42,641 nt of DNA from a bacterium (GCA_902812405.1 CADDZI010000017.1:1-42641), one strand, 5' to 3'. Shown: positions 7,146-16,010, numbered from the stretch's first letter. The notes: generated by a model not told the origin, from the sequence alone. Translations and numbers: made by a program.

Positions 7146-7167
7146 TTGCGTCTGTCTAGACACGCAA
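7146..7167. repeat. Inverted repeat between truB and ribF
   Basis: A perfect ten-base palindrome TGTCTAGACA (7153-7162) is flanked by TTGCG (7146-7150) and CGCAA (7163-7167), offset by two bases. It lies in the 147-bp gap before ribF and could be a protein-binding site or a weak hairpin. There is no U tract, so a classical terminator is unlikely. Confidence 0.3.
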
Positions 7168-7257
7168 CCGCACGCCGGGCGCAGGAGGCAGGCGGCGGAT
7201 TGGGGCGGCAGGCTGTCGGAGGGCGTCCGAACCGTCACGCGATTTCCCTGCGGAAGG

Positions 7258-8202
7258 TTAGCTGTCCGCCAAGACCCGCGTCGGCGCCAGCAGGATGACG
7301 CCTGCACGGCGGATCAGGCAACCCGTGCCAAGCAGCCGCCGGCCATCCGTCACGAGAATATCATCCCGACCCGCGTCTGGGCTGACCGGCACAGCGCTCT
7401 CCAAACGAACCTCGTTGCCCGCCGCAAAGCGGCGTTGGAGGACGGCATCAAGTGCCACGCGCGGCTGCGAGAGCACACACAGCGGGTCGATGAGGTACGC
7501 ACGCGGATCGCACGCCAACTCCGCCGGCAGGATGCTCTCCTGCAGCCGAAAAGGGCCTGCAGCTGTGCGGACGAGCATACCCATGCGCGCCGGCAACCCC
7601 AGCCTGCGGCCCACATCTTCACAGAGGCTGCGCACGTAGGTGCCGGCGGAACATGTCAGCGCCAGGCGCGCGGTGTGCGCACGCCCGGCGGGTAATTCGC
7701 GTCCCGGAGCCGCATTGTCGGGCACGTCGTCGCCGTCGATTATCCGCAGCTCGTCAATGACCACTCTGCGCCGCGGTCTATCCACCTCGCGGCCTGCACG
7801 CGCCCGCTCGTAGAGCGGGCGCCCTCCGATTTTGACCGCCGAGTAGAGCGGCGTTACCTGCTCCACGACGCCGGTGAGTGACCGGCAAACGGCGGGTAGC
7901 TCACGCCTCCAGCCATCGGGCACCGCGGCGCGCGCGATGACGCGGCCGGACGCGTCGCCGGTATCGGTTCGTTCTCCCACCACCAGCTCGAAGACGTACT
8001 GCTTGCGCCCCTCGCCCAACAACGGCAGAAGACGGGTCGCAGCTCCAATCGCTAGCGGTAAGACGCCGGCGGCTGTCGGATCGAGCGTCCCCCAGTGGCC
8101 GACACGCAGTCCCCCCAGGCTGCGGCGCACCCAACCGCCGTATGCTGCGGAGCTAGGGCCGGGAGGCTTGAACGCGTTGAGAAAGCCGAATGAAGACGTC
8201 AC
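7258..8202 (-). CDS. truB: tRNA pseudouridine(55) synthase TruB
   Basis: TruB converts U55 in the T-loop of tRNAs to pseudouridine. The protein is 314 residues from a GTG at 8202, which overlaps the nrnA stop as GTGA. The N-terminal motif FLNAFKPPGPSS and the active-site motif VGHWGTLDPTAAGVLPLAIG are clear; the catalytic aspartate is about residue 41. Further signatures are QVTPLYSAVKIGGRPLYERAR and TCSAGTYVRSLCEDVGRRLG, with a C-terminal PUA-like part. A longer reading upstream through nrnA is only an out-of-frame extension over that gene and should not be used. The GHWGTLDP and TAAG variants differ slightly from the common GHTGTLDP and ATG, but the key residues are intact. Confidence 0.96.
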   Translation of the reverse strand: MTSSFGFLNAFKPPGPSSAAYGGWVRRSLGGLRVGHWGTLDPTAAGVLPLAIGAATRLLPLLGEGRKQYVFELVVGERTDTGDASGRVIARAAVPDGWRRELPAVCRSLTGVVEQVTPLYSAVKIGGRPLYERARAGREVDRPRRRVVIDELRIIDGDDVPDNAAPGRELPAGRAHTARLALTCSAGTYVRSLCEDVGRRLGLPARMGMLVRTAAGPFRLQESILPAELACDPRAYLIDPLCVLSQPRVALDAVLQRRFAAGNEVRLESAVPVSPDAGRDDILVTDGRRLLGTGCLIRRAGVILLAPTRVLADS

Positions 8203-9200
8203 TCGGCGCCGGAACGTGCGGCCATTTCGGCTCGTACCGCGGCCAGGAAGCGTTGCAGCGCGGCATCCAGCGGCCCGGGCAGCGTCGCCCCTGCGGCCCG
8301 GAAATGTCCCCCGCCGCCCAACGCCTTGGCAACCGCCATGACGTTGACGCGGCCGCGTGACCGAAGGCTCAGCCGATACGTGCCATCCGGCGATTCCTTG
8401 AACAGAGCGGCCACCTCGGCGTGCTCGACCGCCCGCAGCGCCCCCACGATATCCTCCAAGTCCTCGTGTCCGGCGCCGTACGTCCTCAAGAGTTCTTGAC
8501 TGACCGTCGCATAACAGATACCGTCCTCGGTCAACTTGAAATCTTCCAGGACACGCCCCAAGATCTTTTGGCCGCTGTAGCTGCGCGTCTGGTAGAGTTG
8601 CTCGGTGATGCGATCCTTGTCCGCCCCCAGCGTCACGAGAGCCGCAGCCAACCGCAACGTCGCCGGCCCGGCGCTGCTGTACATGAAGCACCCTGTATCC
8701 GAGATGATGGCCGTCAGGAGGCAGGTGGCGATATCCGGCGTCAGAGAGCATCCCAGTGCGGCAATGACGTTCAGGACGAGGACACCGGTGGCGGCCTCGG
8801 TATCGACCACGTAATTCCATCCGCCGAATCGCTGATTGCCCAGATGGTGGTCGATGTTGACGATGCGTGCCGGAGCGACCGAGCGCAGCGCGTCGCCGGC
8901 GCGCGCCTGATCGCTCATGTCGAGGAAGACGTAGAGCGCGTCCGGATGGACGCCCGTCAGAGTGCGCTGCGTGCGGTCGCTATCCGGGAGGAAGCGCAGG
9001 TTGCGGGGCACCTCGTCGTCCAGGTAGTAGCGGACATCCTTGCCCAGGCTCCGCAGCGCAAGCCCCAGCGCCAAGCCGCTGCCGATCACGTCGGCATCCG
9101 GCTTCTCGTGGGCACACATGACGAAATGCTCGTGGTCGCGGAGCGCCTGCACGACGGCGCGGAGGTCGGCTGCCGTACGGACGCCGTCAGGCGAGATCAT
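8199..9200 (-). CDS. nrnA: DHH-family oligoribonuclease/pAp phosphatase NrnA
   Basis: NrnA degrades short RNA oligonucleotides and dephosphorylates pAp. The 333-residue protein has the DHH catalytic motifs: AHEKPDADVIGSGLALG near residues 30-46, LDMSD, and NIDHHLGN. The C-terminal DHHA1 domain carries the substrate-binding GGGHFRAAG. I prefer the ATG at 9200, with GAGG five bases upstream and 14 bp overlap with the rbfA end. An in-frame ATG at 9230 would add ten residues without a visible ribosome-binding site. The rbfA-nrnA-truB order is the usual one in many bacteria. Motif I reads DADVIGS rather than the more common DGDAIGS, but the aspartates are kept. Confidence 0.93.
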   Translation of the reverse strand: MISPDGVRTAADLRAVVQALRDHEHFVMCAHEKPDADVIGSGLALGLALRSLGKDVRYYLDDEVPRNLRFLPDSDRTQRTLTGVHPDALYVFLDMSDQARAGDALRSVAPARIVNIDHHLGNQRFGGWNYVVDTEAATGVLVLNVIAALGCSLTPDIATCLLTAIISDTGCFMYSSAGPATLRLAAALVTLGADKDRITEQLYQTRSYSGQKILGRVLEDFKLTEDGICYATVSQELLRTYGAGHEDLEDIVGALRAVEHAEVAALFKESPDGTYRLSLRSRGRVNVMAVAKALGGGGHFRAAGATLPGPLDAALQRFLAAVRAEMAARSGAE

Positions 9201-9573
9201 GACCCTCGTCGTCGCGGCGTCGCGCGACATCGATCATGACCGAGAGCCGGACGCCACGCTCGATCGAGCGGTCCCGGACGAAGGTCAAACTGGGCGTGTG
9301 CCGCGTGTGCAGACGCTTGCCCAGTTCGATGCTCAGGAAACCGGCGGCCGCCGCTAGACCGCGCATCGTTTGGCGCGATGCCCGCTCGTCGCCCATGGGG
9401 CTGGCGAAGATGCGCGCACTGCGCAGGTCGGGGCTGACGTCGGCGGCGACGATGGTGACGAACCCCACGCGCGGATCTTTAACGTCCTCGCGAACGATCT
9501 CGCTCAGCTCGCGAACGATCTCATGCTCGATGCGCTGGAGGCGCTGGCTCTTGGTGGCACGCGGTTCGCTCAT
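9187..9573 (-). CDS. rbfA: 30S ribosome-binding factor RbfA
   Basis: RbfA binds the 30S subunit and helps mature the 5' end of 16S rRNA. The 128-residue protein has the KH-like fold pattern of the family: an N-terminal helix RLQRIEHEIVRELSEIVREDVKDPRVGFVTIVAADVSPDLRSA (split over several strands), then ARIFASPMG, LGKRLHTRHTPSLTFVRD and SIERGVRLS. The length is normal. It lies between a TPR-protein gene and nrnA in the operon, and its 3' end overlaps the nrnA start. A gap of 73 bp without features separates it from the TPR gene. Confidence 0.95.
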   Translation of the reverse strand: MSEPRATKSQRLQRIEHEIVRELSEIVREDVKDPRVGFVTIVAADVSPDLRSARIFASPMGDERASRQTMRGLAAAAGFLSIELGKRLHTRHTPSLTFVRDRSIERGVRLSVMIDVARRRDDEGHDLA

Positions 9574-9646
9574 CTCTGGTCAGCAGCGGCATCCTATCCT
9601 CCGGGTTGGGGGCACGCGCAGCCTGGTGCGCGGTGCCGCCGGAGCG

Positions 9647-10174
9647 TTAGGACTCTTCGCCATCCTCCTCGTCGTCTTCCAGCCAGGCCCGCGCCTCGTC
9701 GTCGCGGACCTGCGCCAGTGCCCACTGCCGGATGGCGTGGGCCCGCTCGCCTTCCCCGCATTCGACGAGTGCGTCGACCAGTTGCGAGGCGGTCATGGCC
9801 CACCGTTCGTCGGGGTCGTCCGAACCCAGCACGAGCGCGGCACACAGATGCGCAATGGCCGATGACCACTTTCCCAAGTTGGCGTAGGCGGCTCCCAAGT
9901 CGGCATGCAGGCCGGCCGCGGCCGGGTACAGTTCGACGCCCGATCGCAACAGGTGCTCCTCGCGCTCGTCGTTGCCCAGTTCCAGGCATAGGGAGGCCAT
10001 GAGTTGGATACCCTCCGGGCCCAGTTCGCCCGCTGACTCGGCCGGTTCCAACAGACTCAAGGCGCGCCGCAACTCCGAACGCTGTTCCGGCGTCCACGGT
10101 TCGTCGCCGTCGCCGTGCGCCAGGATGACGTTGAAGTAGATTTCGTGCGCCTCGTCGACAACGTCGCGTTCCAC
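9647..10174 (-). CDS. TPR-repeat protein in the infB-rbfA interval
   Basis: This 175-residue soluble acidic protein consists mostly of helical pairs. One TPR-like unit is clear in GLHADLGAAYANLGKWSSAIAHLCAAL (split pattern of small and aromatic residues), with partial units before and after. The C-terminus is highly acidic (ARAWLEDDEEDGEES). It starts with GTG at 10174, supported by AGAGGA six bases upstream, and lies 18 bp after the infB stop. TPR proteins act as adaptors. Its place inside the ribosome-maturation operon suggests a role there, but this is position only. I do not recognise it as a standard member of the operon. Confidence 0.75.
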   Translation of the reverse strand: MERDVVDEAHEIYFNVILAHGDGDEPWTPEQRSELRRALSLLEPAESAGELGPEGIQLMASLCLELGNDEREEHLLRSGVELYPAAAGLHADLGAAYANLGKWSSAIAHLCAALVLGSDDPDERWAMTASQLVDALVECGEGERAHAIRQWALAQVRDDEARAWLEDDEEDGEES

Positions 10175-10192
10175 AAGCGTTCCTCTCGGTCG

Positions 10193-12805
10193 TCAGGCCA
10201 GCGCCGGGGCGACCTGCTCCTTGACGAAGGCCTCGATGACGTCGCCTTCCTTGACGTCGTTGAAGTTCTCGATGCCCAACCCGCACTCCAGGCCCTCGGA
10301 CACCTCCCGCACGTCATCCTTGAAGCGCTTGAGCGAGGCGACCTTGCCCTCGTAGATAACTGCGCTGTCGCGCACCACGCGCACGTGGGCATCCCGCGTG
10401 ATGCGGCCGTGGCGGACGTAGCAGCCGGCGATCGTACCCACCTTGCTGACCTTGAACGTCTGGCGAACTTCGGCTTCGCCGAGGACGACCTCGCGCTCGC
10501 GGGGTGCGAGCATCCCGACCATGGCCGCTTTCACCTCGTCGATTGCGGTATAGATGACGTCGTACAGGCGCACGTCGACGCCCTCGGCCTCGGCCTTGCG
10601 CGCGATCGTCGCATCCGGGCGAATGTTGAAACCGATGATGATCGCGTTGGAGGCACTGGCCAGCATGACGTCGGACTCGTTGATCCCGCCGACACCGGCG
10701 TGGATGACCCGCGCCCGGACCTCGTCGTTGGCCAGGCCGTCGAGCTGCGAGCGCAGGGCTTCGACCGCACCCTGGGCGTCGGCCTTGATGATCAGGTTGA
10801 GCTCGCGCAGACCGCCCTCTTTGGCCTGCGTGACGAAGCTCTCGAGGGTCACCGTGCGGCGTGCGCTGGCCATGCGCAGCTCGCGCTTGCGCTGGCTGCG
10901 CTTGGCGGCCAATTCCCGGGCATCCCGCTCGTCGGAGACAACCTCCAGCACGTCACCCGCCGACGGGACGTCCGAGAGTCCCATGATTTCAGCCGGGATG
11001 GACGGACCCGCGCGCTTAATGGGCTGCAGCTTGTCGTCGAACATGGCGCGGATGCGGCCCCACACCGCCCCCGCCACGACGACGTCGCCGACGCGCAGCG
11101 TACCGTTCTTCACCAAGACGGTCGCCACGGGACCACGCGTGCGGTCCAGCTGCGCCTCGATGATGATGCCCTGCGCGCGGCGGTTCTTGTTGGCCTTGAG
11201 CTCGAGCAGGTCCGCGTTGAGCAGCACCATCTCGAGGAGTTCGTCGATACCGGTCTTCTGCTTGGCCGAGACGGGGATGAACTGCGTCTGGCCGCCCCAA
11301 TCCTCGGGGGTCAGGCCCAGCTCGGACAGCTGCTGCTTGACCCGGTCCACGTTGGCGTTCGGCTTGTCGATTTTGTTGACCGCCACAACGATGGGAACGT
11401 TGGCCGCACGGGCGTGGTTGAGCGCCTCAACGGTCTGGGGCATGACGCCGTCGTCGGCGGCGACGACGAGGATCGCGACGTCGGTCACCTTGGCGCCCCG
11501 GGCGCGCATCTCGGTGAATGCCTCGTGGCCCGGCGTGTCGATAAACGTAATCTTACGGTCTCCGTACTCGACCGTGTAGGCGCCGATGCGCTGGGTGATG
11601 CCGCCGGCTTCTCCGGCCGCCACCTTGGTCGAGCGGATCGCATCCAGGAGCGACGTCTTGCCGTGGTCCACGTGACCCAGCACGGTGACGACCGGCGGAC
11701 GCGGCGTTAAAGACCCGGCCGGATCCGTGTCGACGGCGATCTCGACCGTTTCCTCGCCGGCCTCCTTGATGATTGTATTGTACCCGAAGCGGCGGGCGAC
11801 TTGGGACGCGACATCCGGTGAGATGTGCTGGTTGATGGTGGCCATCGTGCCCATCTTGATGAGCTGAGCGATCACCTGACTGGCCGGCACTTCCATCGCC
11901 GCAGCCAACTGCTGCACGGTAATCAGATCCGGAATCTCGAGATCCTTGAAAACCACCGGCTCCGCGACCGGCCCGGCCGCCGTCTTGTGGCGCGGTTGTG
12001 TTTTCTTGAGCAGCTCCTCGCGCTCGCGCTCCTTGCGTTCCCGCTCCAGTTCCTCACGCGACCGCTTGCGGACGCCGCTTGGGGCAGACGGCGCCGGCAA
12101 GGGCCCGGCAACGACGCCGGGCAGAGGTCGGCCTGCGGGCGGACGCGGCCCGAGCGGCCGTCCCGGCATTGGTCTACCGGGTGCGGCGTCACGACGCGGC
12201 ATGGGTCGTCCGGGTTGGGCTCCCGGTCCGGCCGGACGTACGCCGGGGCCCGAACGCGCCGCGGCCCCCCGGTCTTGCGGTGAGGCGGGGGACGTCTGCG
12301 TGCGCGGAGCTGCGGGAACCGGCGTCGACGGCGATGCGGAGGCTGCCGGAACGACCCTCTGCGGCTGAGCCGGGCGTGGCGGGCGAGGCGTGGAGGGAAC
12401 CGGTCTCAGGATCGGCGGCCCAGGCTGTACGGGCGTCGATGGTTGTCGTGTAGGCGCGGCCGGGGCTTCAACCGGTTGGGCAGCACGTGCGGTCCCGGCA
12501 GAATCAGCCGTCGTGGTTGCAGGCGGCGCGGCTGCCTGCCCAGAGGCGGGCGCAGCGGCCGGCGTTGCAGTACCCGCAGCCGGCGCAGCTCCATTACCTC
12601 GGGCCGGCCGTGCCCCCGGTTTATGGGTCTTGGCGGCCTGCGCGAGTTTGCCAAGCAGGACACCCTTGACGATCTCCGCCCGGTGCTTGTCAATGACGCT
12701 CATGTGGGTGGTGGCACGAATACCAACGCGGCCCAGCAGAGCGATCGTGTCCTTGCTCGACAAGTTTAATTCTTTAGCCAGTTCGTGAACTCGTACGGTT
12801 GCCAT
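10193..12805 (-). CDS. infB: Translation initiation factor IF-2
   Basis: IF-2 is the GTPase that delivers initiator tRNA to the ribosome. The 870-residue protein has an N-terminal IF2_N domain ([19 protein letters not shown], residues 1-50) and a long proline/alanine/glycine-rich linker (about 60-240). A charged helix at 247-268 and a second IF2_N domain (about 287-345) follow. The G domain has GHVDHGKT at 377-384, DTPGHE at 423-428 and NKID at 477-480. Domains II, III and the C-terminal fMet-tRNA-binding domain follow, with [15 protein letters not shown] near the end. The linker is strongly biased and probably disordered. It overlaps the ylxR end by 32 bp. Internal starts may give shorter isoforms, as in E. 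coli, but none can be demonstrated here. Confidence 0.97.
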   Translation of the reverse strand: MATVRVHELAKELNLSSKDTIALLGRVGIRATTHMSVIDKHRAEIVKGVLLGKLAQAAKTHKPGARPARGNGAAPAAGTATPAAAPASGQAAAPPATTTADSAGTARAAQPVEAPAAPTRQPSTPVQPGPPILRPVPSTPRPPRPAQPQRVVPAASASPSTPVPAAPRTQTSPASPQDRGAAARSGPGVRPAGPGAQPGRPMPRRDAAPGRPMPGRPLGPRPPAGRPLPGVVAGPLPAPSAPSGVRKRSREELERERKEREREELLKKTQPRHKTAAGPVAEPVVFKDLEIPDLITVQQLAAAMEVPASQVIAQLIKMGTMATINQHISPDVASQVARRFGYNTIIKEAGEETVEIAVDTDPAGSLTPRPPVVTVLGHVDHGKTSLLDAIRSTKVAAGEAGGITQRIGAYTVEYGDRKITFIDTPGHEAFTEMRARGAKVTDVAILVVAADDGVMPQTVEALNHARAANVPIVVAVNKIDKPNANVDRVKQQLSELGLTPEDWGGQTQFIPVSAKQKTGIDELLEMVLLNADLLELKANKNRRAQGIIIEAQLDRTRGPVATVLVKNGTLRVGDVVVAGAVWGRIRAMFDDKLQPIKRAGPSIPAEIMGLSDVPSAGDVLEVVSDERDARELAAKRSQRKRELRMASARRTVTLESFVTQAKEGGLRELNLIIKADAQGAVEALRSQLDGLANDEVRARVIHAGVGGINESDVMLASASNAIIIGFNIRPDATIARKAEAEGVDVRLYDVIYTAIDEVKAAMVGMLAPREREVVLGEAEVRQTFKVSKVGTIAGCYVRHGRITRDAHVRVVRDSAVIYEGKVASLKRFKDDVREVSEGLECGLGIENFNDVKEGDVIEAFVKEQVAPALA

Positions 12806-13046
12806 TCTCTCCGTTACTTCTCACCCAGACTGCCTGGGCGACCGGCGCCAGCGTCCGATAGCGCTTGTTCTTCGCCACGTGTTGCGCACACTCCGGCGAA
12901 CACACGTAGACCCCCCGGCCGGGGGCTCGCTGTGCCGGATCCGGCAGCCATTGCCCGGCCTGCTGCACGAACCGCCTGAGCAGGTCCTTTTCCAGCCGCC
13001 GCCGGCAGGCGACACATTGCCGGAAGGGAATGTGGCCGCGCCGCAC
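12774..13046 (-). CDS. ylxR: YlxR family RNA-binding/regulatory protein (DUF448)
   Basis: This 90-residue protein has the YlxR signature: FRQCVACRRRLEKDLLRRFV near the N-terminus, GRGVYVCSPECAQHVAKNKRY in the middle, and many basic residues. YlxR homologues are small nucleic-acid-binding proteins encoded between nusA and infB; some affect RNase P or transcription. The GTG start at 13046 lies five bases after the nusA stop. The end overlaps infB by 32 bp. Position and motif agree fully with the conserved nusA-ylxR-infB order. Confidence 0.93.
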   Translation of the reverse strand: MRRGHIPFRQCVACRRRLEKDLLRRFVQQAGQWLPDPAQRAPGRGVYVCSPECAQHVAKNKRYRTLAPVAQAVWVRSNGENGNRTSSRTG

Positions 13047-13051
13047 CTTGA

Positions 13052-14428
13052 TTAGCCTCTATCGCTGCCGACGCCCTCCTGACCGCCTCCCACGTCCGCA
13101 CCGGCCGAATCGCCAGGCTCTTCTTCGCCCTGACCCGCGCCCGCCGCGTCCGGCTCCCCCGACGCGACGGCCCGTTGCAGCTCCTGGAGACGCCGAATAA
13201 GGTCTTCGTCTTCAGCCAAAAGTTCCGGGGTCAACTCGACGCCCGTCTCCTCGGCCGCAATCTCCGCCATGACCGCAACCTGCTCGTACTCCCGCTGCTC
13301 CTCGGCACGCTGGGCCGCCAGCTCGTTCCACTGCTCCTCGCTGTGAATGTCGATGCGCCACCCTGTCAGCTTGGCCGCCAGCCGGACGTTTTGCCCCTCT
13401 TTGCCGATCGCCAAGGAGAGTTGATGTTCGGGCACCACAGCCTCGGCCAAACGCTCGCGCTCGTTCAAGTGGACGGCCACAACCTTTGCCGGCTGGAGCG
13501 CGTTGGCGACGTAGGTTGCCGGATCGGGCGACCACGCAATGACGTCGATCTTTTCGCCGTGCAGCTCCTCGCTTATGTTGTTTACTCGCGAACCGCGCGG
13601 TCCCAAGCACGCTCCGACGGCATCAATGTCCTCTTCATCAGTCCACACCGAGACTTTGGAGCGCGAGCCGGCTTCGCGGGCAACGTCTTTGATCTCGACC
13701 AGGCCCTGCGCGACCTCAGGGACCTCGCTCTGGAAGAGGCAGCGCAGCAGATTGGGATGGCTGCGCGATAGGATGATCTGCGGACCCTTGCTCGTCTTGC
13801 GCACCTCCACGACGTACACGCGGATACGCGATCCGATCCGGTACGTTTCGCGAGGCACCTGTTCGGACAGGGGTAAGATGGCTTCCGCACGGTCCAGCTC
13901 GACGAACATGTTGCGCTGCTCGTAGCGCAGGACCGTTCCGTTGACCATCGTGTTGACCTTTTGATTGAACTCGTCGAACACGACGTCGCGCTCGGCCTCG
14001 CGGATGCGCTGCACGATGACCTGCTTGGCGGTTTGGGCTGCAATGCGGCCAAACTCCTTGGGCGTGATCTCGACGTCGTAGTTGTCGCCGGGTTTGTAGC
14101 CGGGGCCGGCTTCCGCCAGACTGATCTCCACGGCGGGATCGGTGACAGTCTCCACCACGGTGCGGCGGGCGTATACGCGGTAGGATCCGTCGTTGCGATC
14201 GACCAGGACCACCGGATTGCCCACTGCATCCGCCTCGCGGGTAAAATTGCGCTTGTAGGCGGACACCAGCGCCGCTTCGAGGGCTTCGATGAGGGTGCCG
14301 GCCGGCAGGTTGCGGTCGCGTTCGAGGTCTTTGATCGCAGCCAGCAGCTCGGGATTGGGTTGCGCGGGTGCCACCGCCGTCGAACCTTCGGCGGGAGCTT
14401 TCGTTTTGAGCAATTTTCGCGGCGTCAT
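13052..14428 (-). CDS. nusA: Transcription termination/antitermination factor NusA
   Basis: NusA binds RNA polymerase and controls pausing, termination and antitermination. From the ATG at 14428 the protein has about 458 residues. It shows the N-terminal polymerase-binding domain (ELLAAIKDLERDRNLPAGTLIEALEAALVSAYKRNF), an S1 domain (NTMVNGTVLRYEQRNMFVEL), KH domains (ACLGPRGSRVNNISEELHGEKIDVIAW, in pieces) and VVPEHQLSLAIGKEGQNVRLAAKLTGWRIDI. The acidic C-terminal tail is short and simple. An in-frame start at 14479 would overlap the leader hairpin and is unlikely. AGG lies a few bases before the chosen ATG. rimP is not directly upstream as is usual; a promoter and leader hairpin are seen instead. 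Confidence 0.96.
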   Translation of the reverse strand: MTPRKLLKTKAPAEGSTAVAPAQPNPELLAAIKDLERDRNLPAGTLIEALEAALVSAYKRNFTREADAVGNPVVLVDRNDGSYRVYARRTVVETVTDPAVEISLAEAGPGYKPGDNYDVEITPKEFGRIAAQTAKQVIVQRIREAERDVVFDEFNQKVNTMVNGTVLRYEQRNMFVELDRAEAILPLSEQVPRETYRIGSRIRVYVVEVRKTSKGPQIILSRSHPNLLRCLFQSEVPEVAQGLVEIKDVAREAGSRSKVSVWTDEEDIDAVGACLGPRGSRVNNISEELHGEKIDVIAWSPDPATYVANALQPAKVVAVHLNERERLAEAVVPEHQLSLAIGKEGQNVRLAAKLTGWRIDIHSEEQWNELAAQRAEEQREYEQVAVMAEIAAEETGVELTPELLAEDEDLIRRLQELQRAVASGEPDAAGAGQGEEEPGDSAGADVGGGQEGVGSDRG

Positions 14429-14459
14429 GGTAACCTGGTTCCTAGCCCCTAACATTGCA

Positions 14460-14485
14460 AAAGGAGTGGGTGGTGCCACTCCTTT
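14460..14485 (-). terminator. Hairpin in the nusA leader (attenuator-like)
   Basis: AAAGGAGTGG (14460-14469) and CCACTCCTTT (14476-14485) form a perfect ten-bp stem with a six-base loop. On the minus strand the stem is followed by TGC after a run of four U, so it looks like a weak intrinsic terminator placed between the nusA promoter and the nusA start. The nusA operon is autoregulated by termination in E. coli, so an attenuator is plausible here. The U tract is short, and an RNA-stabilising role is possible. Confidence 0.55.
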
Positions 14486-14500
14486 CGGACTTCAGCTAGC

Positions 14501-14529
14501 AGTATACCACACCGGAACGGCGTTTGCAA
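14501..14529 (-). promoter_or_regulatory. Sigma70-type promoter of the nusA-infB operon
   Basis: On the minus strand, -35 TTGCAA (14524-14529) and -10 TATACT (14501-14506) are spaced by exactly 17 bp. Transcription would begin near 14494, placing the ten-bp hairpin within the first nucleotides and nusA about 65 nt downstream. It is among the clearest promoters in the window. It explains how the operon is expressed although rimP is not adjacent. Confidence 0.65.
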
Positions 14530-14545
14530 GCACGGTATTGCGGCA

Positions 14546-14753
14546 GTAGCGGTCGCTCTTGCGCGATCGAGAGAACGCCACGCGTTGAGGCCAACATGTT
14601 ACGTTCTGTCGGCCGCGCAAGCGCGGCCGCTACAGATCCCTGACCTGCGCCGCCAACGCGGCCGCTACAGATCCCTGACCTGCGCCGCCAACGCGGCCGC
14701 TACACGTCCCTTCTACGTGCGGTAGCGGTCGCGCTTGCGCGATCGAGAGAACG
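14546..14753. repeat. Cluster of dispersed palindromic repeats with a 35-bp tandem duplication
   Basis: Three copies of an imperfect palindromic element occur here. Two are in plus orientation, starting GTAGCGGTCG at 14546 and 14722, both followed by TTGCGCGATCGAGAGAACG. One is inverted at 14601-14633. Next to the inverted copy a 35-bp unit starting TACAGATCCCTGACC is repeated twice in tandem (14631-14665 and 14666-14700). The elements lie in the non-coding gap between the nusA promoter and the secreted-protein gene. Related copies occur at 21856-22025, 28069-28152 and 40843-40965. Confidence 0.8.
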
Positions 14754-14786
14754 TGACACCTTGGGGGTGTACCGACGTGGTGCGTT

Positions 14787-16010
14787 CTAAGGCTTCCCGC
14801 GGGTGAAGAATGCCTCGGCCGCGGCTTCCGTAAAACGGCGGGCGGGAAGACGGGGCGCCCAGAGCAACCCGTCACCGGCGCACCAGGTGTCCTTTTGCCG
14901 CTCTCCGGTTGCGTCGTCCAACAAACACCAGGTGATGTTCGTGCTGACGGGGAGGACCGAGACGCCGCGCAGACCCTGCAGTGCGCTCATCAGGCGCGAG
15001 AAAGCATAACGCGAATCGTAGTGACCGGGCGGAACTTCCTGTTCGGCAATCGTTCCCGCAAAGCCATACGTACCCGTTCGGGCGACCCCGAACGCCGCCA
15101 AGCGGCGCCACTTTTGGGCGTCGTACAGCCGATCTGCTTTGTCGTCGATACCGTAGATCTCCGGAAGGGCCAGCGCGTGGCCGTTGCCCCACGACACCCA
15201 CCAGTGCCAGTACAGGGTCCACCCCGAGCCGCACGACGGGGGCCGACGGTTGAAGGAGCATTCGAGATCCCCAAAGTCCAAAAGCGGCAACCGGCGCGAC
15301 AGACGGGTTGTTATGTTGTAGCCGCGGATCCAGTTCACCGTGTCGCTAACCGAACCGAACCCGGCCTCTGCATCCAAGGCCCCGATGGCCCAGGCGGTGT
15401 GAGTCAAACCCAGCCGCTCGAGGTCCTGATCCACGGCCACCACAAGGCGCCCCCAGACCTTGCCCGCCGTTAGCATGCTGACCGGCTCGTAGTTGTTATT
15501 GTTAACGCCCAGGGCCAGCACGTAGAAGTCACCGTTCTTTGCGCACCCATGCAGGCCTCGGGCAAAGGCGGTTACGGCCCGCTCCATATCGGCGTTCACC
15601 ATCCACGGACCCAATCCGTTGGGAGGATTGTGCAGAGGAGACCATGCGTTGTGACCCCACTGGCGCGCCGGCTTGCTGTACCGGGATTCTCCGAAATCCA
15701 AGATAACGAGACCACCGCGCGCACTGCCAGCCTCCATGCATCCGACCCGCCGGTAGGCCTGGAGAAACTCCGCGTTGGTCGGGAACTCCTCGGGCGCCAT
15801 GTCAATATAGTAGGACGTGGTCAAGGCCGGGGCGGCAAGCGTGGCGAGCGGTGCATCGGAGGCTTTTGCGACGCTCCAGGCGAGCGCAGACAGCCACCAC
15901 GCAATGCAGACCGCCCCGCTCAGCCCGACGAGCCCCTTGACCTCCCTCGAACCCTCGGGAGTGTGCCGGCGCGCGCTACGGCAGATCAACAATGGCCTTA
16001 ATGATCGCAT
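14787..16010 (-). CDS. Secreted or membrane-anchored protein of unknown function
   Basis: This is a 407-residue protein with one hydrophobic N-terminal segment (about residues 27-50, GLSGAVCIAWWLSALAW) followed by a large globular part, so it is probably exported or anchored in the envelope. The globular part has several cysteines, among them GCMEAG, HGCAKN, LECSF, PSCGSG and WCLLD, which would suit disulfides outside the cytoplasm. It is rich in tryptophan and aromatic residues (YWHWWVSWGNG). The stretch VLALGVNNNNYE followed by GRLVVAVDQDL recalls glycoside-hydrolase-like barrels, but I cannot name a family. The ATG at 16010 overlaps the dacB end by 35 bp, suggesting one operon with dacB. 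Confidence 0.7.
   Translation of the reverse strand: MRSLRPLLICRSARRHTPEGSREVKGLVGLSGAVCIAWWLSALAWSVAKASDAPLATLAAPALTTSYYIDMAPEEFPTNAEFLQAYRRVGCMEAGSARGGLVILDFGESRYSKPARQWGHNAWSPLHNPPNGLGPWMVNADMERAVTAFARGLHGCAKNGDFYVLALGVNNNNYEPVSMLTAGKVWGRLVVAVDQDLERLGLTHTAWAIGALDAEAGFGSVSDTVNWIRGYNITTRLSRRLPLLDFGDLECSFNRRPPSCGSGWTLYWHWWVSWGNGHALALPEIYGIDDKADRLYDAQKWRRLAAFGVARTGTYGFAGTIAEQEVPPGHYDSRYAFSRLMSALQGLRGVSVLPVSTNITWCLLDDATGERQKDTWCAGDGLLWAPRLPARRFTEAAAEAFFTRGKP

Noticed and set aside
8203-8820. N-terminal extension of TruB
   Set aside because: It reads through nrnA out of frame; the GTG at 8202 gives the normal TruB N-terminus and a GTGA overlap.
10115-11710. Long plus-strand open frame opposite infB
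   Set aside because: It is antisense to the conserved IF-2 G domain and has the histidine/aspartate/arginine-rich make-up of a shadow frame.
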